Shown one piece after another: positions 36,895 through 45,785 of a DNA stretch of 64,000 bases. Numbering within the stretch: the stretch's first letter is position 1; the number at the start of each line of letters is the position of its first letter. The notes beneath the pieces were generated by a model. The model saw nothing but the letters and a program-made list of their open reading frames with translations, searched no databases and was not told where the DNA came from. The translations under genes were made by a program, and so were the position numbers. The DNA is from Candidatus Dadabacteria bacterium (GTDB lineage: Bacteria > Desulfobacterota_D > UBA1144 > Nemesobacterales > Nemesobacteraceae). The DNA is taken from NCBI GenBank assembly GCA_009837205.1, contig VXTZ01000014.1, positions 1-64,000 of the forward strand. Reading direction: 5' to 3'.

Positions 36895-38043
36895 ATGATT
36901 CAAGAAGAAAGAATGACCCGTCATCTGATGGATATCATACAAATAGACAGTCCATCAAAAAAGGAAAAAGATGTAGCCCTAAGGCTTGAGGAAGAAATGA
37001 GGGACCTAGGCGCTGATTGTTTCTACGACGATGCAGGAGACAAGGTCGAGGGAAACATTGGCAACCTGATAGTAAAACTTCCCGGAACGAAAAAAGACGT
37101 CCCGCCGTTTTTTCTCTGCTCTCACATGGACACCGTAAGTCCCGGAGAGGGAATAAAACCAAGAGTGGAAGACGGTGTAATGAGAAGCGATGGTACAACG
37201 ATACTAGGAAGCGACGATAAAAGCGGCGTATCCATAATAGTTGAAGTACTTCGAGCGCTCAAGGAAAACAACATTCCCCACGGGGATATAGAGGTCGCAT
37301 TTACTATATGCGAGGAAATAGGTCTCCTCGGAGCAAAATTCCTTGACCCTTCAAGCTTTAAAAGCCCATACGGAATAGTTCTTGACAGCAGCACACCAGA
37401 GAGACTCGTCCTCAGGTGTCCGTGCTCGGATATAATGGATGTAAAAATACACGGCGTTGAAGCACATTCGGGGCTTTGCCCCGAGAACGGGATAAGCGCC
37501 CTAGAAATATTAAGCGATGCGATCTCGAGAATGAAACTCGGAAGAATAGACCACGAAACAACAGCAAACATAGGAAAGGTAAAGGGAGGATCCGCGATAA
37601 ACATAGTTCCCGGTCTTGTTGAAGTGAAGGCCGAGGCTCGAAGCCACGATGAAGGGAAACTTGACGCGCAGATACGGCACATGCAAAAGTGCTTTCTGGA
37701 AGCGGCCCAAAGCAGGGAACTTTTCCTAGACGGGGAACGACTCGGCGCACGTGCGGAGGTCGAGATAGAACGCGTGTATCCCGTAATGAATGTTTCTCCG
37801 CAGGCAACCGTGACTAATCTTGTACTTGAAGCCGCTACGAACCTGGACCACAACATAGAACTCCATACAAGCGGCGGAGGATGCGACGCAAACTTCATAA
37901 ACGAGAAGGGAATCGAATGCGTAAACCTTGGAACGGGAATGTACGAGCTTCATACTGTAAACGAATATCTTCTGATCGATGAATTCCGCAGGTCAGCGGA
38001 GATAGTCCTTGAAACCATAAAACTCCATTCGGAAAGCAACTGA
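36895..38043 (+). CDS. M20-family metallopeptidase, peptidase T-like
   Basis: 382-residue zinc peptidase. Metal and catalytic residues: SHMDTV (His, Asp), GSDDKSG (bridging Asp), CEEIGLLG (general base and ligand Glu), VLDSS (Asp) and HTVNEYL near the end (His). The dimerisation domain (GVEAHSG...) is inserted between. It resembles the PepT/tripeptidase and carboxypeptidase group that trims small peptides. It begins a run of plus-strand genes: cbiX follows after 3 bp and a HAD hydrolase after another 17. Confidence 0.9.
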   Translation: MIQEERMTRHLMDIIQIDSPSKKEKDVALRLEEEMRDLGADCFYDDAGDKVEGNIGNLIVKLPGTKKDVPPFFLCSHMDTVSPGEGIKPRVEDGVMRSDGTTILGSDDKSGVSIIVEVLRALKENNIPHGDIEVAFTICEEIGLLGAKFLDPSSFKSPYGIVLDSSTPERLVLRCPCSDIMDVKIHGVEAHSGLCPENGISALEILSDAISRMKLGRIDHETTANIGKVKGGSAINIVPGLVEVKAEARSHDEGKLDAQIRHMQKCFLEAAQSRELFLDGERLGARAEVEIERVYPVMNVSPQATVTNLVLEAATNLDHNIELHTSGGGCDANFINEKGIECVNLGTGMYELHTVNEYLLIDEFRRSAEIVLETIKLHSESN

Positions 38044-38046
38044 GCG

Positions 38047-38409
38047 ATGAAGGCTCTAATTCTGGTTGATCATGGAAGCACTGTAGAAGAAGCAAACGCC
38101 CTTCTCGAAGACGTAGCCGACAAGGCAAGAGCCTACCAAGACTCACCGTTTGATATGGTTGAGCACTGCCACATGGAACTCTGCGAACCGTCAATAAAAG
38201 AGGCTTTTCGCAAATGCGTCGCGGCCGGCGCGAGCGACATAACGGTCCACCCGTACTTTCTTGTACCGGGAAGACATTCAAAATCCGATATACCCAGGAT
38301 GGTGGCGGAGGCAGCGCAAGATTTTCCACAAGTAAGCTACAGGGTAACAGAACCACTGGGGCTTCACGACAAGATAATAGAAGTCATATTTGAAAGATCT
38401 CTTGGATAA
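38047..38409 (+). CDS. cbiX: CbiX-like short chelatase (sirohydrochlorin cobalt/ferrochelatase family)
   Basis: 120-residue single-domain class II chelatase. The metal-site histidines are in LVDHGS (H9) and PGRHSKSDI; EPSIKEAFRKCVAAGASDITVHPYFL is the core of the fold. The short form dimerises to make the active site. It inserts Co2+ or Fe2+ into sirohydrochlorin for cobalamin or siroheme. The genome uses B12 (metH in this window), consistent with either. Three bp after the peptidase gene, so co-transcribed. Confidence 0.88.
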   Translation: MKALILVDHGSTVEEANALLEDVADKARAYQDSPFDMVEHCHMELCEPSIKEAFRKCVAAGASDITVHPYFLVPGRHSKSDIPRMVAEAAQDFPQVSYRVTEPLGLHDKIIEVIFERSLG

Positions 38410-38426
38410 TCCTCGTATAAGATCTG

Positions 38427-39155
38427 ATGAAAAAATATTCGGCGCTGCTTTTTGATCTTTTTGACACACTTGTCATGTTCGAGCCGTCCCGTCTACCAAA
38501 GGTAACGCTTAATGGAGAAACCTGGAACTCCACCGCGCAGCACGTTTTCACACGAATGCGAAGCAGTCTCGGTGAAATGGAATTTACGGATTTCTACGAA
38601 CCTTTTGTCGAAAGCCACAGAGAACTTCTGGAACTCAGGAAAAAGGATTTAAGAGAGTATCCAAACAGAAAGAGATTTGAGATATTCATGGAGAAAATAG
38701 ATTTAGAAGGAGACGACGGCTTGCTTGAGAAGTTCGTATTCTCACACATGGAAGGCCTCTGCGGAGCCATGGTATACCCGGAGCATCATACGGAAGTTCT
38801 TCTGTATCTTAAAGAGAAAGGATACAGGCTTTCGGTCGTATCAAATTTCGATCACGCTCCTACGGCACGAGAGCTGCTTAGAAAATTCGAAATTGCAGGT
38901 TTCTTTGAACATATAGTGATATCAGAAGAAGTAGGCTGGAGAAAACCTCACAGGAAAATATTCGAATTTGCTCTTGCCAGTCTCGGCGAGAATCCATCAG
39001 ACGTCATTTTCATAGGAGACAACCCTGAAGCTGACATAATGGGATCTTCAGGCTGCGGGATTGACTCTGTGTGGGTAAGAAGAAGAGAACAGTTCACCCG
39101 GGCAAAACCGAATTTCATCATAGAAGATCTGAAAGATCTGAAGGGAATAGTCTAG
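38427..39155 (+). CDS. HAD-superfamily hydrolase
   Basis: 242-residue Rossmannoid phosphatase. Motif I is LFDLFDTLV (nucleophile Asp plus two), motif II SNFDHA, motif III lysine in GWRKPHRKIF, motif IV GDNPEADIMGS. The helical cap follows motif I (C1 cap), as in YjjG- and phosphoglycolate phosphatase-like proteins. The substrate is unknown. Last gene of the peptidase-cbiX-HAD run before the tnpB insertion. Confidence 0.88.
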   Translation: MKKYSALLFDLFDTLVMFEPSRLPKVTLNGETWNSTAQHVFTRMRSSLGEMEFTDFYEPFVESHRELLELRKKDLREYPNRKRFEIFMEKIDLEGDDGLLEKFVFSHMEGLCGAMVYPEHHTEVLLYLKEKGYRLSVVSNFDHAPTARELLRKFEIAGFFEHIVISEEVGWRKPHRKIFEFALASLGENPSDVIFIGDNPEADIMGSSGCGIDSVWVRRREQFTRAKPNFIIEDLKDLKGIV

Positions 39156-39223
39156 AAAGACACCGCTTAGATGAAAAGATTGGGAATTATAGCGATGGCT
39201 AGACGGTTGAGTATAACACAGCG

Positions 39224-40411
39224 ATGATAAGGACTTACAAGTGTCGTGCCAAGCTAACAAGGTCTGGGCATGAGGCGTTATCCCGGGTATTCGGGATGTG
39301 CACCACGCTCTACAATGCCTGCCTTGAGGAGCGTATTGACTGCTACAGGAAGACGGGCGAATTCCGTTCATATTACAACCAGTGCAAAGCACTGACCGAA
39401 GTGAGGGCGGATGATCCTGAGTATGCCAATATCAGCGTTCAGGTGTTCCGTGGGGTTGTGGGTCGCATAGACAAGGCGTACAAGTCCTTTTTCCGCAGGG
39501 TGAAGACCAAAGAGAAAGCTGGTTTCCCTCGATTTAAGAGTTCCAGGCGTTGGCGAACAATAGAGATAAACGACCAGTGCTGGAAGGTATTGAAGCGTGA
39601 AGGGCAGAAGCTGGTTCTCAAGATAAAGGGACTTCCCCACATCGAAGTAAAGACCGAGCGGGAACTACCCCCAAACACATTGCTGAAAGCGATACGAATT
39701 ACAAGAAAGCCCTCGCGGACGGAAGTCGCGTTATCGTATGAGCTACCGACTTCCGAGCTAAAACCAGTCGGAAATCCCGTTGGGATAGACATGGGGATAT
39801 CTAAGCGTCTTACCTTGAGTAATGGGGAAACTGTGGAGAAGAGGGAGATGGATAGGCGGAGGTTAATACGGTTGCAGCGTTCCGTATCTCGCAAGAAAAA
39901 AGGAAGTAATAATAGAAAGAAAACGGTTTCGTTGCTTGCTAAGGAATGGCAGAGACTTACGGACAAAGAGAGGAACTATCTCCACAGGCTAACTTCGGAA
40001 ATAGTAAGGATGTACGATTTTATAGCGGTAGAGAAGCTTGAAACGAAAAAGATGCTTGGCAACAGGCAGTTGGCAAAGAGCATATCTGAGCAAACTTGGG
40101 GGAAGTTCGCTGCGCTACTTAACGAGAAGGCTGAGAGTGCTGGCGTTACAGTAGTGGAAGTGGACCCCAAGGGAACTTCTCAGGAATGCTCAAGTTGCGG
40201 AGCAACAGTAGAGAAATCCCTGTCCGTCCGGACGCATAGGTGTAGTTGCGGATATGAAGCGGACAGGGATGTAAACGCAGCAATAAATATCCTTCATCGA
40301 GGCATCTCGATTGCGGGTGGGAAACTCAAGCAGTCCCGCATGGCCGGGAGGATGAGAGAGAAGCAAGACAGCGGTCTTGCTCGGCCAAGAACAGTAGAGG
40401 TAACTGTCTAG
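39224..40411 (+). CDS. tnpB: TnpB, RNA-guided nuclease of the IS200/IS605 group (no TnpA)
   Basis: 395 residues. N-terminal MIRTYKCRAK and helix-rich wedge domain; RuvC-like catalytic residues D189 (GIDMGIS), E270 (AVEKLETKK) and the DRDVNAA motif (D347/D349); zinc ribbon C322, C325, C340, C342. All active-site residues are kept, so it is probably a working nuclease guided by an RNA copied from its own 3' end. No tnpA is nearby. It sits between HAD hydrolase and acyl-CoA ligase, and its stop codon is only 2 bp before the ligase ATG, so its right end and guide-RNA region must overlap one of the two genes. Confidence 0.93.
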   Translation: MIRTYKCRAKLTRSGHEALSRVFGMCTTLYNACLEERIDCYRKTGEFRSYYNQCKALTEVRADDPEYANISVQVFRGVVGRIDKAYKSFFRRVKTKEKAGFPRFKSSRRWRTIEINDQCWKVLKREGQKLVLKIKGLPHIEVKTERELPPNTLLKAIRITRKPSRTEVALSYELPTSELKPVGNPVGIDMGISKRLTLSNGETVEKREMDRRRLIRLQRSVSRKKKGSNNRKKTVSLLAKEWQRLTDKERNYLHRLTSEIVRMYDFIAVEKLETKKMLGNRQLAKSISEQTWGKFAALLNEKAESAGVTVVEVDPKGTSQECSSCGATVEKSLSVRTHRCSCGYEADRDVNAAINILHRGISIAGGKLKQSRMAGRMREKQDSGLARPRTVEVTV

Positions 40412-40413
40412 TT

Positions 40414-42105
40414 ATGACTATAAGTCCCAAAAGATTCACCCGCACGGAAAGAAGACTCCCCGCAACAAGAAGCAAAAATCAAATAGCCACAATACAGAGG
40501 ATGCTTGAGAGAAAATCCTCTCTTTACGCAGACAAGATTGCGTATTCCATAAGAAAAGATGATCTATCCGTAAGTTCTTTCACCTTCAGCGAAGTTTTCA
40601 CTCTTTTCACCCAGTTCTCAGCGCATCTCATCTCTCTAGGTCTTAAGAGAAGGGAACATGTGGCAATAGTGGGGGAGAACAGTCCACAGTGGGCGATTTC
40701 CTACTTTGCGGTAATCTGGGCAGGCGCCATAGCCGTCCCACTTGACGCAAGGTCAAGAACAGAACACATAAAACAGGTGCTCGCGCTCTCAGATTCAAGG
40801 TTTCTCATCGCCTCTGCGGGGTTTACGGAAGCTTTGAGTAACACGGGGGCAGTCGAGCACATAATACAAATGGATGAGGCTATTGAGGTTCGGTCACACA
40901 CCGAAAAAACCGTGCCCGCGGAAAAACTAGAACCCGAGGAGATAGCCGATATAGTTTTTACCTCGGGAACAACGGGCAACCCCAAAGGCGTAATGCTCTC
41001 CCACGCGAGCATAATGTCAAACCTGGAGACACTATACAGCGCCTTTCCCATAACAGTGGAAGACACGGCTTTTTCCATACTGCCCATTCACCACGTATAT
41101 GAAAGAATAGGTGGAATACTGCTGTCCTTTTACTGTGGACAAAGGGTGTTTTTCTCAAGAAGCATAAAACCGAGGGAAATGCTCTCCGACCTTAAAGTCG
41201 CAAGGCCAACCGTATGGCTTAACACCCCCTTGATACTCGAGAGACTGCTTCAGAGAATCGAACAGAACAAGGCAAAGAATTTCCTCACAAGAGCCCTCCC
41301 CCCCAAGTTTTTCGGGAAAATGGCAAAAAAACGTCTGGGTCTTGACCGCCTCAGAATTATAGTAAGCGGCGGAGCCGCCCTCTCGGAACCGGCTTCCGAG
41401 GGACTTGAAAAATACGAATTTCCCCTCTTGCAGGGATACGGAATGAGTGAAACGGCTGCGGTTATATCCGCAAATCCCTTTTCGAAACCGAAGAACGCAA
41501 GCGGCGGCATGGTGCTTGAGAACTGCGAGGTCGAAATAAGAGATGTAGACTCCGAGGGAATCGGGGAAATATGCGTTAGGGGCTCGAACATAATGAACGG
41601 CTACTACAAAAACCCCGGTGCGACGAAAGAGGTCCTCTCGGATGACGGCTGGCTTAGAACCGGTGACCTCGGTTATTTTGATCACGAAGGTTACCTCTAC
41701 ATAACGGGAAGAAAAAAATCGGTTATCGTAACTAAGGGAGGAAAAAATATTTCTCCCGAGGAAATCGAGGAAAAGCTCACCCCGCTTGAAACGGTTGAAG
41801 AAGCGATTGTATTCAGCCCGGATGATGAAAGGATACAGGCCGTGATATTTCCAGAGGCGGAGGGAATTTCCAAAAAGCTAGGACAGCCCCCGCAACACGG
41901 AGACGATCAGAGAATCTGGGATATCCTTAAAGGCGAGATAAGTGAACTTAACCGCCGGCTTGAGCCCCACAAAAGAATCAGTCATTTTGCAGTTGCCACA
42001 GAAGAATTACCAAAAACGACTACAAGAAAAGTAAAAAGATACCTCTTCAGAGACATGGACATATCCAAGACAACAAAGTTCATCCAGCCCCCGGAGGACA
42101 AATGA
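40414..42105 (+). CDS. AMP-dependent long-chain acyl-CoA synthetase/ligase
   Basis: Adenylate-forming enzyme that activates fatty acids. 563 residues: ATP loop [27 protein letters not shown], hinge [37 protein letters not shown], and the catalytic C-terminal lysine in [10 protein letters not shown]. The first about 25 residues ([16 protein letters not shown]) are not typical of the family and may be encoded by the right edge of the tnpB insertion. It overlaps purL by 4 bp (ATGA), so the two are translated together although their pathways differ. Confidence 0.9.
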   Translation: MTISPKRFTRTERRLPATRSKNQIATIQRMLERKSSLYADKIAYSIRKDDLSVSSFTFSEVFTLFTQFSAHLISLGLKRREHVAIVGENSPQWAISYFAVIWAGAIAVPLDARSRTEHIKQVLALSDSRFLIASAGFTEALSNTGAVEHIIQMDEAIEVRSHTEKTVPAEKLEPEEIADIVFTSGTTGNPKGVMLSHASIMSNLETLYSAFPITVEDTAFSILPIHHVYERIGGILLSFYCGQRVFFSRSIKPREMLSDLKVARPTVWLNTPLILERLLQRIEQNKAKNFLTRALPPKFFGKMAKKRLGLDRLRIIVSGGAALSEPASEGLEKYEFPLLQGYGMSETAAVISANPFSKPKNASGGMVLENCEVEIRDVDSEGIGEICVRGSNIMNGYYKNPGATKEVLSDDGWLRTGDLGYFDHEGYLYITGRKKSVIVTKGGKNISPEEIEEKLTPLETVEEAIVFSPDDERIQAVIFPEAEGISKKLGQPPQHGDDQRIWDILKGEISELNRRLEPHKRISHFAVATEELPKTTTRKVKRYLFRDMDISKTTKFIQPPEDK

Positions 42106-44336
42106 AGAATAAAGAATCTCTGCAGTTTGCCTTGGATCACGGCCTTACCGAAAGCGAATACGAAAAGATAGTCGAGACCTTGGACAGAGAGCCAAACTTA
42201 ACAGAAGTTGGAATTCTCGGAGCTATGTGGTCTGAACACTGCTCCTATAAAAGTTCCAAGGTGCACCTTAGAAAATTTCCCACAAAGGGAAAACAGGTTA
42301 TACAGGGTCCCGGAGAAAACGCCGGAGTAGTGGATATAGGGAACGGCGACTGCGTCGTTTTTAAAATGGAAAGTCACAACCATCCTTCCTTCATAGAACC
42401 TTATCAAGGCGCCGCGACTGGAGTCGGGGGAATACTCCGGGATATATTCACCATGGGAGCAAGACCCGTGGCGCTTTTAAACTCTCTTCGATTCGGAAAT
42501 CCACATCTTCAGAAAACAAAATTTCTGGTTGAGGGGGTCGTATCGGGAATAGCCGGCTATGGAAACTGCATGGGTATTCCCACTATAGGAGGAGAGATAT
42601 ATTTTGATGATTGCTACAATGGAAATCCTCTGGTAAACGCCTTTGCCCTCGGGGTCACCAAAAAAGATAATGTTTTCCGTGGATATGCGTCGGGCGAGGG
42701 AAACCCCGTAATATATGTCGGATCAAAGACTGGAAGAGATGGAATACAGGGAGCCATCATGGCATCGGACACCTTTACTGAGGAAACCGAAGAAAAAAGG
42801 CCCGCGGTACAGGTGGGAGACCCGTTTACGGAAAAACTTCTTCTTGAAGCCTGTTTGGAGCTGTTTAAGACTGACTGTGTTGTCGGCATACAGGATATGG
42901 GAGCCGCAGGACTTACATCCTCTTCAACAGAGATGGCTGATCGTGCAGGAACCGGGCTTGAGATTGAAATTGGCAGAGTTCCCAGGCGAGAAGAAAGAAT
43001 GACTCCTTATGAAGTGATGCTTTCTGAATCGCAGGAGAGAATGCTTGTAGTCTTGGAAAAGGGCAAGGAAGATACAGCCCGAGATATTTTCAGGAAGTGG
43101 AACCTTGATTTTTCGATTATCGGCAAGGTGACCGATTCGGGAAGATTGACGATTGTAGAAGAAGAAACCACAGTTGCGGATCTGCCCGTAAATCTCATAA
43201 CCTCGGGCGCACCGACTTATAAAAGACCCGTAAAAAAACCCGGCTACCTGAAAGAAATAAAGAGGCTGGATTCGGAGAATTTCCCTGAACCTGAAGATAT
43301 TCAGAGAGTTTTTCTCGAAATTCTGTCTTCGCCGACCGTATCGAGCAAGAGATGGGTTTACGAGCAGTATGACCACATGGTAAGAACCGACACCGTTTTG
43401 GGACCAGGAGCGGATTCCGCGATAATAAGGCTCAAGGGAACTCAGAAAGGAATCGCAATGACGTCTAATGTTAATTCTAGATATTGTTATCTAAGTCCTC
43501 GTGAAGGAAGTAAAATAGCTGTCGCCGAAAGTGTCAGAAATCTGGCCTGCTGTGGTGCCTCTCCCCTTGCAATCACCGACTGTCTTAATTTTGGAAATCC
43601 TGAAAATCCCGAGATAATGTGGCAGTTCTCAGAAAGCGTTGAAGGCATGTCGGAAGCCGCGAGAACGTTCAATACGCCGGTTGTAAGCGGCAACGTCAGT
43701 CTTTACAACGAAACCGAGGGTGTCGCAATATTCCCTACTCCGACTGTGGCAATGGTGGGCCTTATAGAAGATATCGCCAAAACCGTCACTTCTTGGTTTC
43801 AAGATCCTGGAGATCTAGTGATACTGCTCGGAGGAACCATAGAAGAAGATATAGGAGGAAGTGAGTACCTCAAGATCCAACACGGCTTGATTGACGGGAA
43901 ACCACCTTCAATTGACCTTGATAAAGAGAAAAAGCTTGCCGAAATGTTGATTGCATGCGCTTCTCAAAGTATACTTAAATCGGCGCATGATATATCTGAG
44001 GGCGGCTTTGCTGTAGCGCTCGCGGAATGCTGCTTTAGTCCAGACGGCACAAGGGGGGTCGTGGTAAAAGCACCCGACATAAATGAAAACTCTCTTAGGG
44101 GCGATCTGTTTCTTTTCTCCGAAACGCAATCCAGAGTAATAGCTAGCATAAGCGAGACCAATTGGGAAAGAATAAAAGAGATGGCGAGCAATTACGGCGT
44201 TCACGCGCTGCGTGCCGGAGTAGTCATTGATAACGATAGGTTCTGCGTTGAAGATTTAATCGACATGAAAATCTCAGCAGTTCACGATGCATGGTCTATG
44301 GGCTTTCAGAGGGGTCTTTCGGTCTCAGAGGGGTGA
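42102..44336 (+). CDS. purL: phosphoribosylformylglycinamidine synthase subunit PurL
   Basis: Purine synthesis step 4, making FGAM with glutamine-derived ammonia. 744 residues is the small PurL form, which needs separate PurS and PurQ subunits (not in this window). Visible motifs: [14 protein letters not shown] near the start, [11 protein letters not shown] (ATP/Mg), [28 protein letters not shown] and SVHDISEGG-like [13 protein letters not shown]. It overlaps the ligase gene by 4 bp and purF starts 2 bp after it. Confidence 0.97.
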   Translation: MKNKESLQFALDHGLTESEYEKIVETLDREPNLTEVGILGAMWSEHCSYKSSKVHLRKFPTKGKQVIQGPGENAGVVDIGNGDCVVFKMESHNHPSFIEPYQGAATGVGGILRDIFTMGARPVALLNSLRFGNPHLQKTKFLVEGVVSGIAGYGNCMGIPTIGGEIYFDDCYNGNPLVNAFALGVTKKDNVFRGYASGEGNPVIYVGSKTGRDGIQGAIMASDTFTEETEEKRPAVQVGDPFTEKLLLEACLELFKTDCVVGIQDMGAAGLTSSSTEMADRAGTGLEIEIGRVPRREERMTPYEVMLSESQERMLVVLEKGKEDTARDIFRKWNLDFSIIGKVTDSGRLTIVEEETTVADLPVNLITSGAPTYKRPVKKPGYLKEIKRLDSENFPEPEDIQRVFLEILSSPTVSSKRWVYEQYDHMVRTDTVLGPGADSAIIRLKGTQKGIAMTSNVNSRYCYLSPREGSKIAVAESVRNLACCGASPLAITDCLNFGNPENPEIMWQFSESVEGMSEAARTFNTPVVSGNVSLYNETEGVAIFPTPTVAMVGLIEDIAKTVTSWFQDPGDLVILLGGTIEEDIGGSEYLKIQHGLIDGKPPSIDLDKEKKLAEMLIACASQSILKSAHDISEGGFAVALAECCFSPDGTRGVVVKAPDINENSLRGDLFLFSETQSRVIASISETNWERIKEMASNYGVHALRAGVVIDNDRFCVEDLIDMKISAVHDAWSMGFQRGLSVSEG

Positions 44337-44338
44337 AA

Positions 44339-45751
44339 ATGGCAAAGCTACGCGAAGAGTGCGGAGTCTTTGGAATATATGATCATCCAGCCGCTGCCAA
44401 CTTTACCTATCTCGGCCTCTACTCCCTCCAACACAGAGGTCAGGAAAGCGCTGGCATAGTGTCAACCGACGGGGAGAAGCTTTACTCTCACCGAGAGATG
44501 GGGCTCGTAACCGAAGTTTTTGATGAAGAGTCCATATTGAAGCTTAAAGGCACTACCGCAATCGGCCACGTAAGGTATTCCACAACAGGCTCAAGCAACA
44601 ATAAGAATACCCAGCCTCTGATTATGAATTACGAAAAAGGAGAGCTAGCGGTCGGACACAATGGCAATCTCACAAATGCGAGAGTGCTGAGACACAAGCT
44701 TGAGAAAGAAGGTTCCATATTCCAGTCAACAACAGATACCGAGGTAATCGTACATCTCATAGCGAGATCAAAGGAAAAAACCTTCCTGGGAAGAATCATC
44801 GAAGCCCTTACCGAATGCAAAGGAGCTTATTGTCTTTTATTTCTTACCCCCAAAGGGCTAGTAGCTGCACGTGATCCCCACGGATTCAGGCCCCTTGTTC
44901 TCGGAAAGATTGATAATTCTTACGTTGTGGCCTCCGAGTCATGTGCTTTTGAACTAATAGGAGCCGATTATATAAGGGAAGTAGCCCCAGGGGAAATAAT
45001 ATTCATAGATGAGAAAGGAATCAGGTCATTTGATCCGCTTCCGAAAAACCAGCACAAAAACTGCGTGTTTGAAAACATATATTTCTCGAGACCCGATTCG
45101 TTTGTCCAAGGAAAAAACATCTATCAGATGAGGAAAAACATGGGGAAACAACTCGCAATTGAATCTCCTGCCGACGCAGACATCGTCGTGGCCGTACCAG
45201 ATTCGGGAACGCCGGCAGCCATGGGATACGCCGAGCAGTTGGGAATCCCCTTTGAAACCGGCTTCCTGCGGAGTCACTATATCGGAAGAACCTTTATTGA
45301 ACCTCAACAATCAATAAGAAATTTCGGAGTGAAACTGAAACTCAGCGTGATAAAAGAGGTCATAAACGGAAAAAAGATAGTAGTGGTTGACGACTCCATA
45401 GTTAGAGGGACAACCAGCAGAAAAATTGTCAAGATGATACGCGATGCCGGAGCCAAGGAAGTTCACATGAGAATAAGTTCACCTCCGATGAAGTTCTCAT
45501 GCTACTACGGCATAGATACTCCTCTCAAAGAAGAACTCATAGCGCATTCTCTTGAAGTAGAAAAGATAAAGGACTACATAACTTCCGATACTCTGGGATA
45601 CTTAAGCAGGGAGGGGGTAGCAAAAGCGGTCACCAACGGTGACAAGTCCTTTAATGGAAAATCAAACTACTGTTTTGCGTGTTTTGACGGAAATTATCCG
45701 GTGGAAATAACAGACGAGAAAGTGTCGCATCAACAAATGGACCTTTTTTAG
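44339..45751 (+). CDS. purF: amidophosphoribosyltransferase
   Basis: First committed step of purine synthesis, PRPP plus glutamine to phosphoribosylamine. I use the ATG at 44339 (470 residues): the short propeptide MAKLREE is then removed to expose the catalytic cysteine in CGVFGIYD, the usual maturation. A frame opening at 44291 inside purL is unlikely. PRPP-binding VVVDDSIVRGTTSRK is intact, and a Cys-containing C-terminal FACFDGNYP suggests a [4Fe-4S] cluster form. Translationally linked to purL. Confidence 0.96.
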   Translation: MAKLREECGVFGIYDHPAAANFTYLGLYSLQHRGQESAGIVSTDGEKLYSHREMGLVTEVFDEESILKLKGTTAIGHVRYSTTGSSNNKNTQPLIMNYEKGELAVGHNGNLTNARVLRHKLEKEGSIFQSTTDTEVIVHLIARSKEKTFLGRIIEALTECKGAYCLLFLTPKGLVAARDPHGFRPLVLGKIDNSYVVASESCAFELIGADYIREVAPGEIIFIDEKGIRSFDPLPKNQHKNCVFENIYFSRPDSFVQGKNIYQMRKNMGKQLAIESPADADIVVAVPDSGTPAAMGYAEQLGIPFETGFLRSHYIGRTFIEPQQSIRNFGVKLKLSVIKEVINGKKIVVVDDSIVRGTTSRKIVKMIRDAGAKEVHMRISSPPMKFSCYYGIDTPLKEELIAHSLEVEKIKDYITSDTLGYLSREGVAKAVTNGDKSFNGKSNYCFACFDGNYPVEITDEKVSHQQMDLF

Positions 45752-45785
45752 TCCTATCGGACCGTATTAAAATCAAGGGTTCCGG

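Noticed and set aside
44291-44338. Earlier GTG-type start for purF inside purL
   Set aside because: It would put 16 residues before the propeptide and block exposure of the catalytic cysteine; the ATG at 44339 fits the family.
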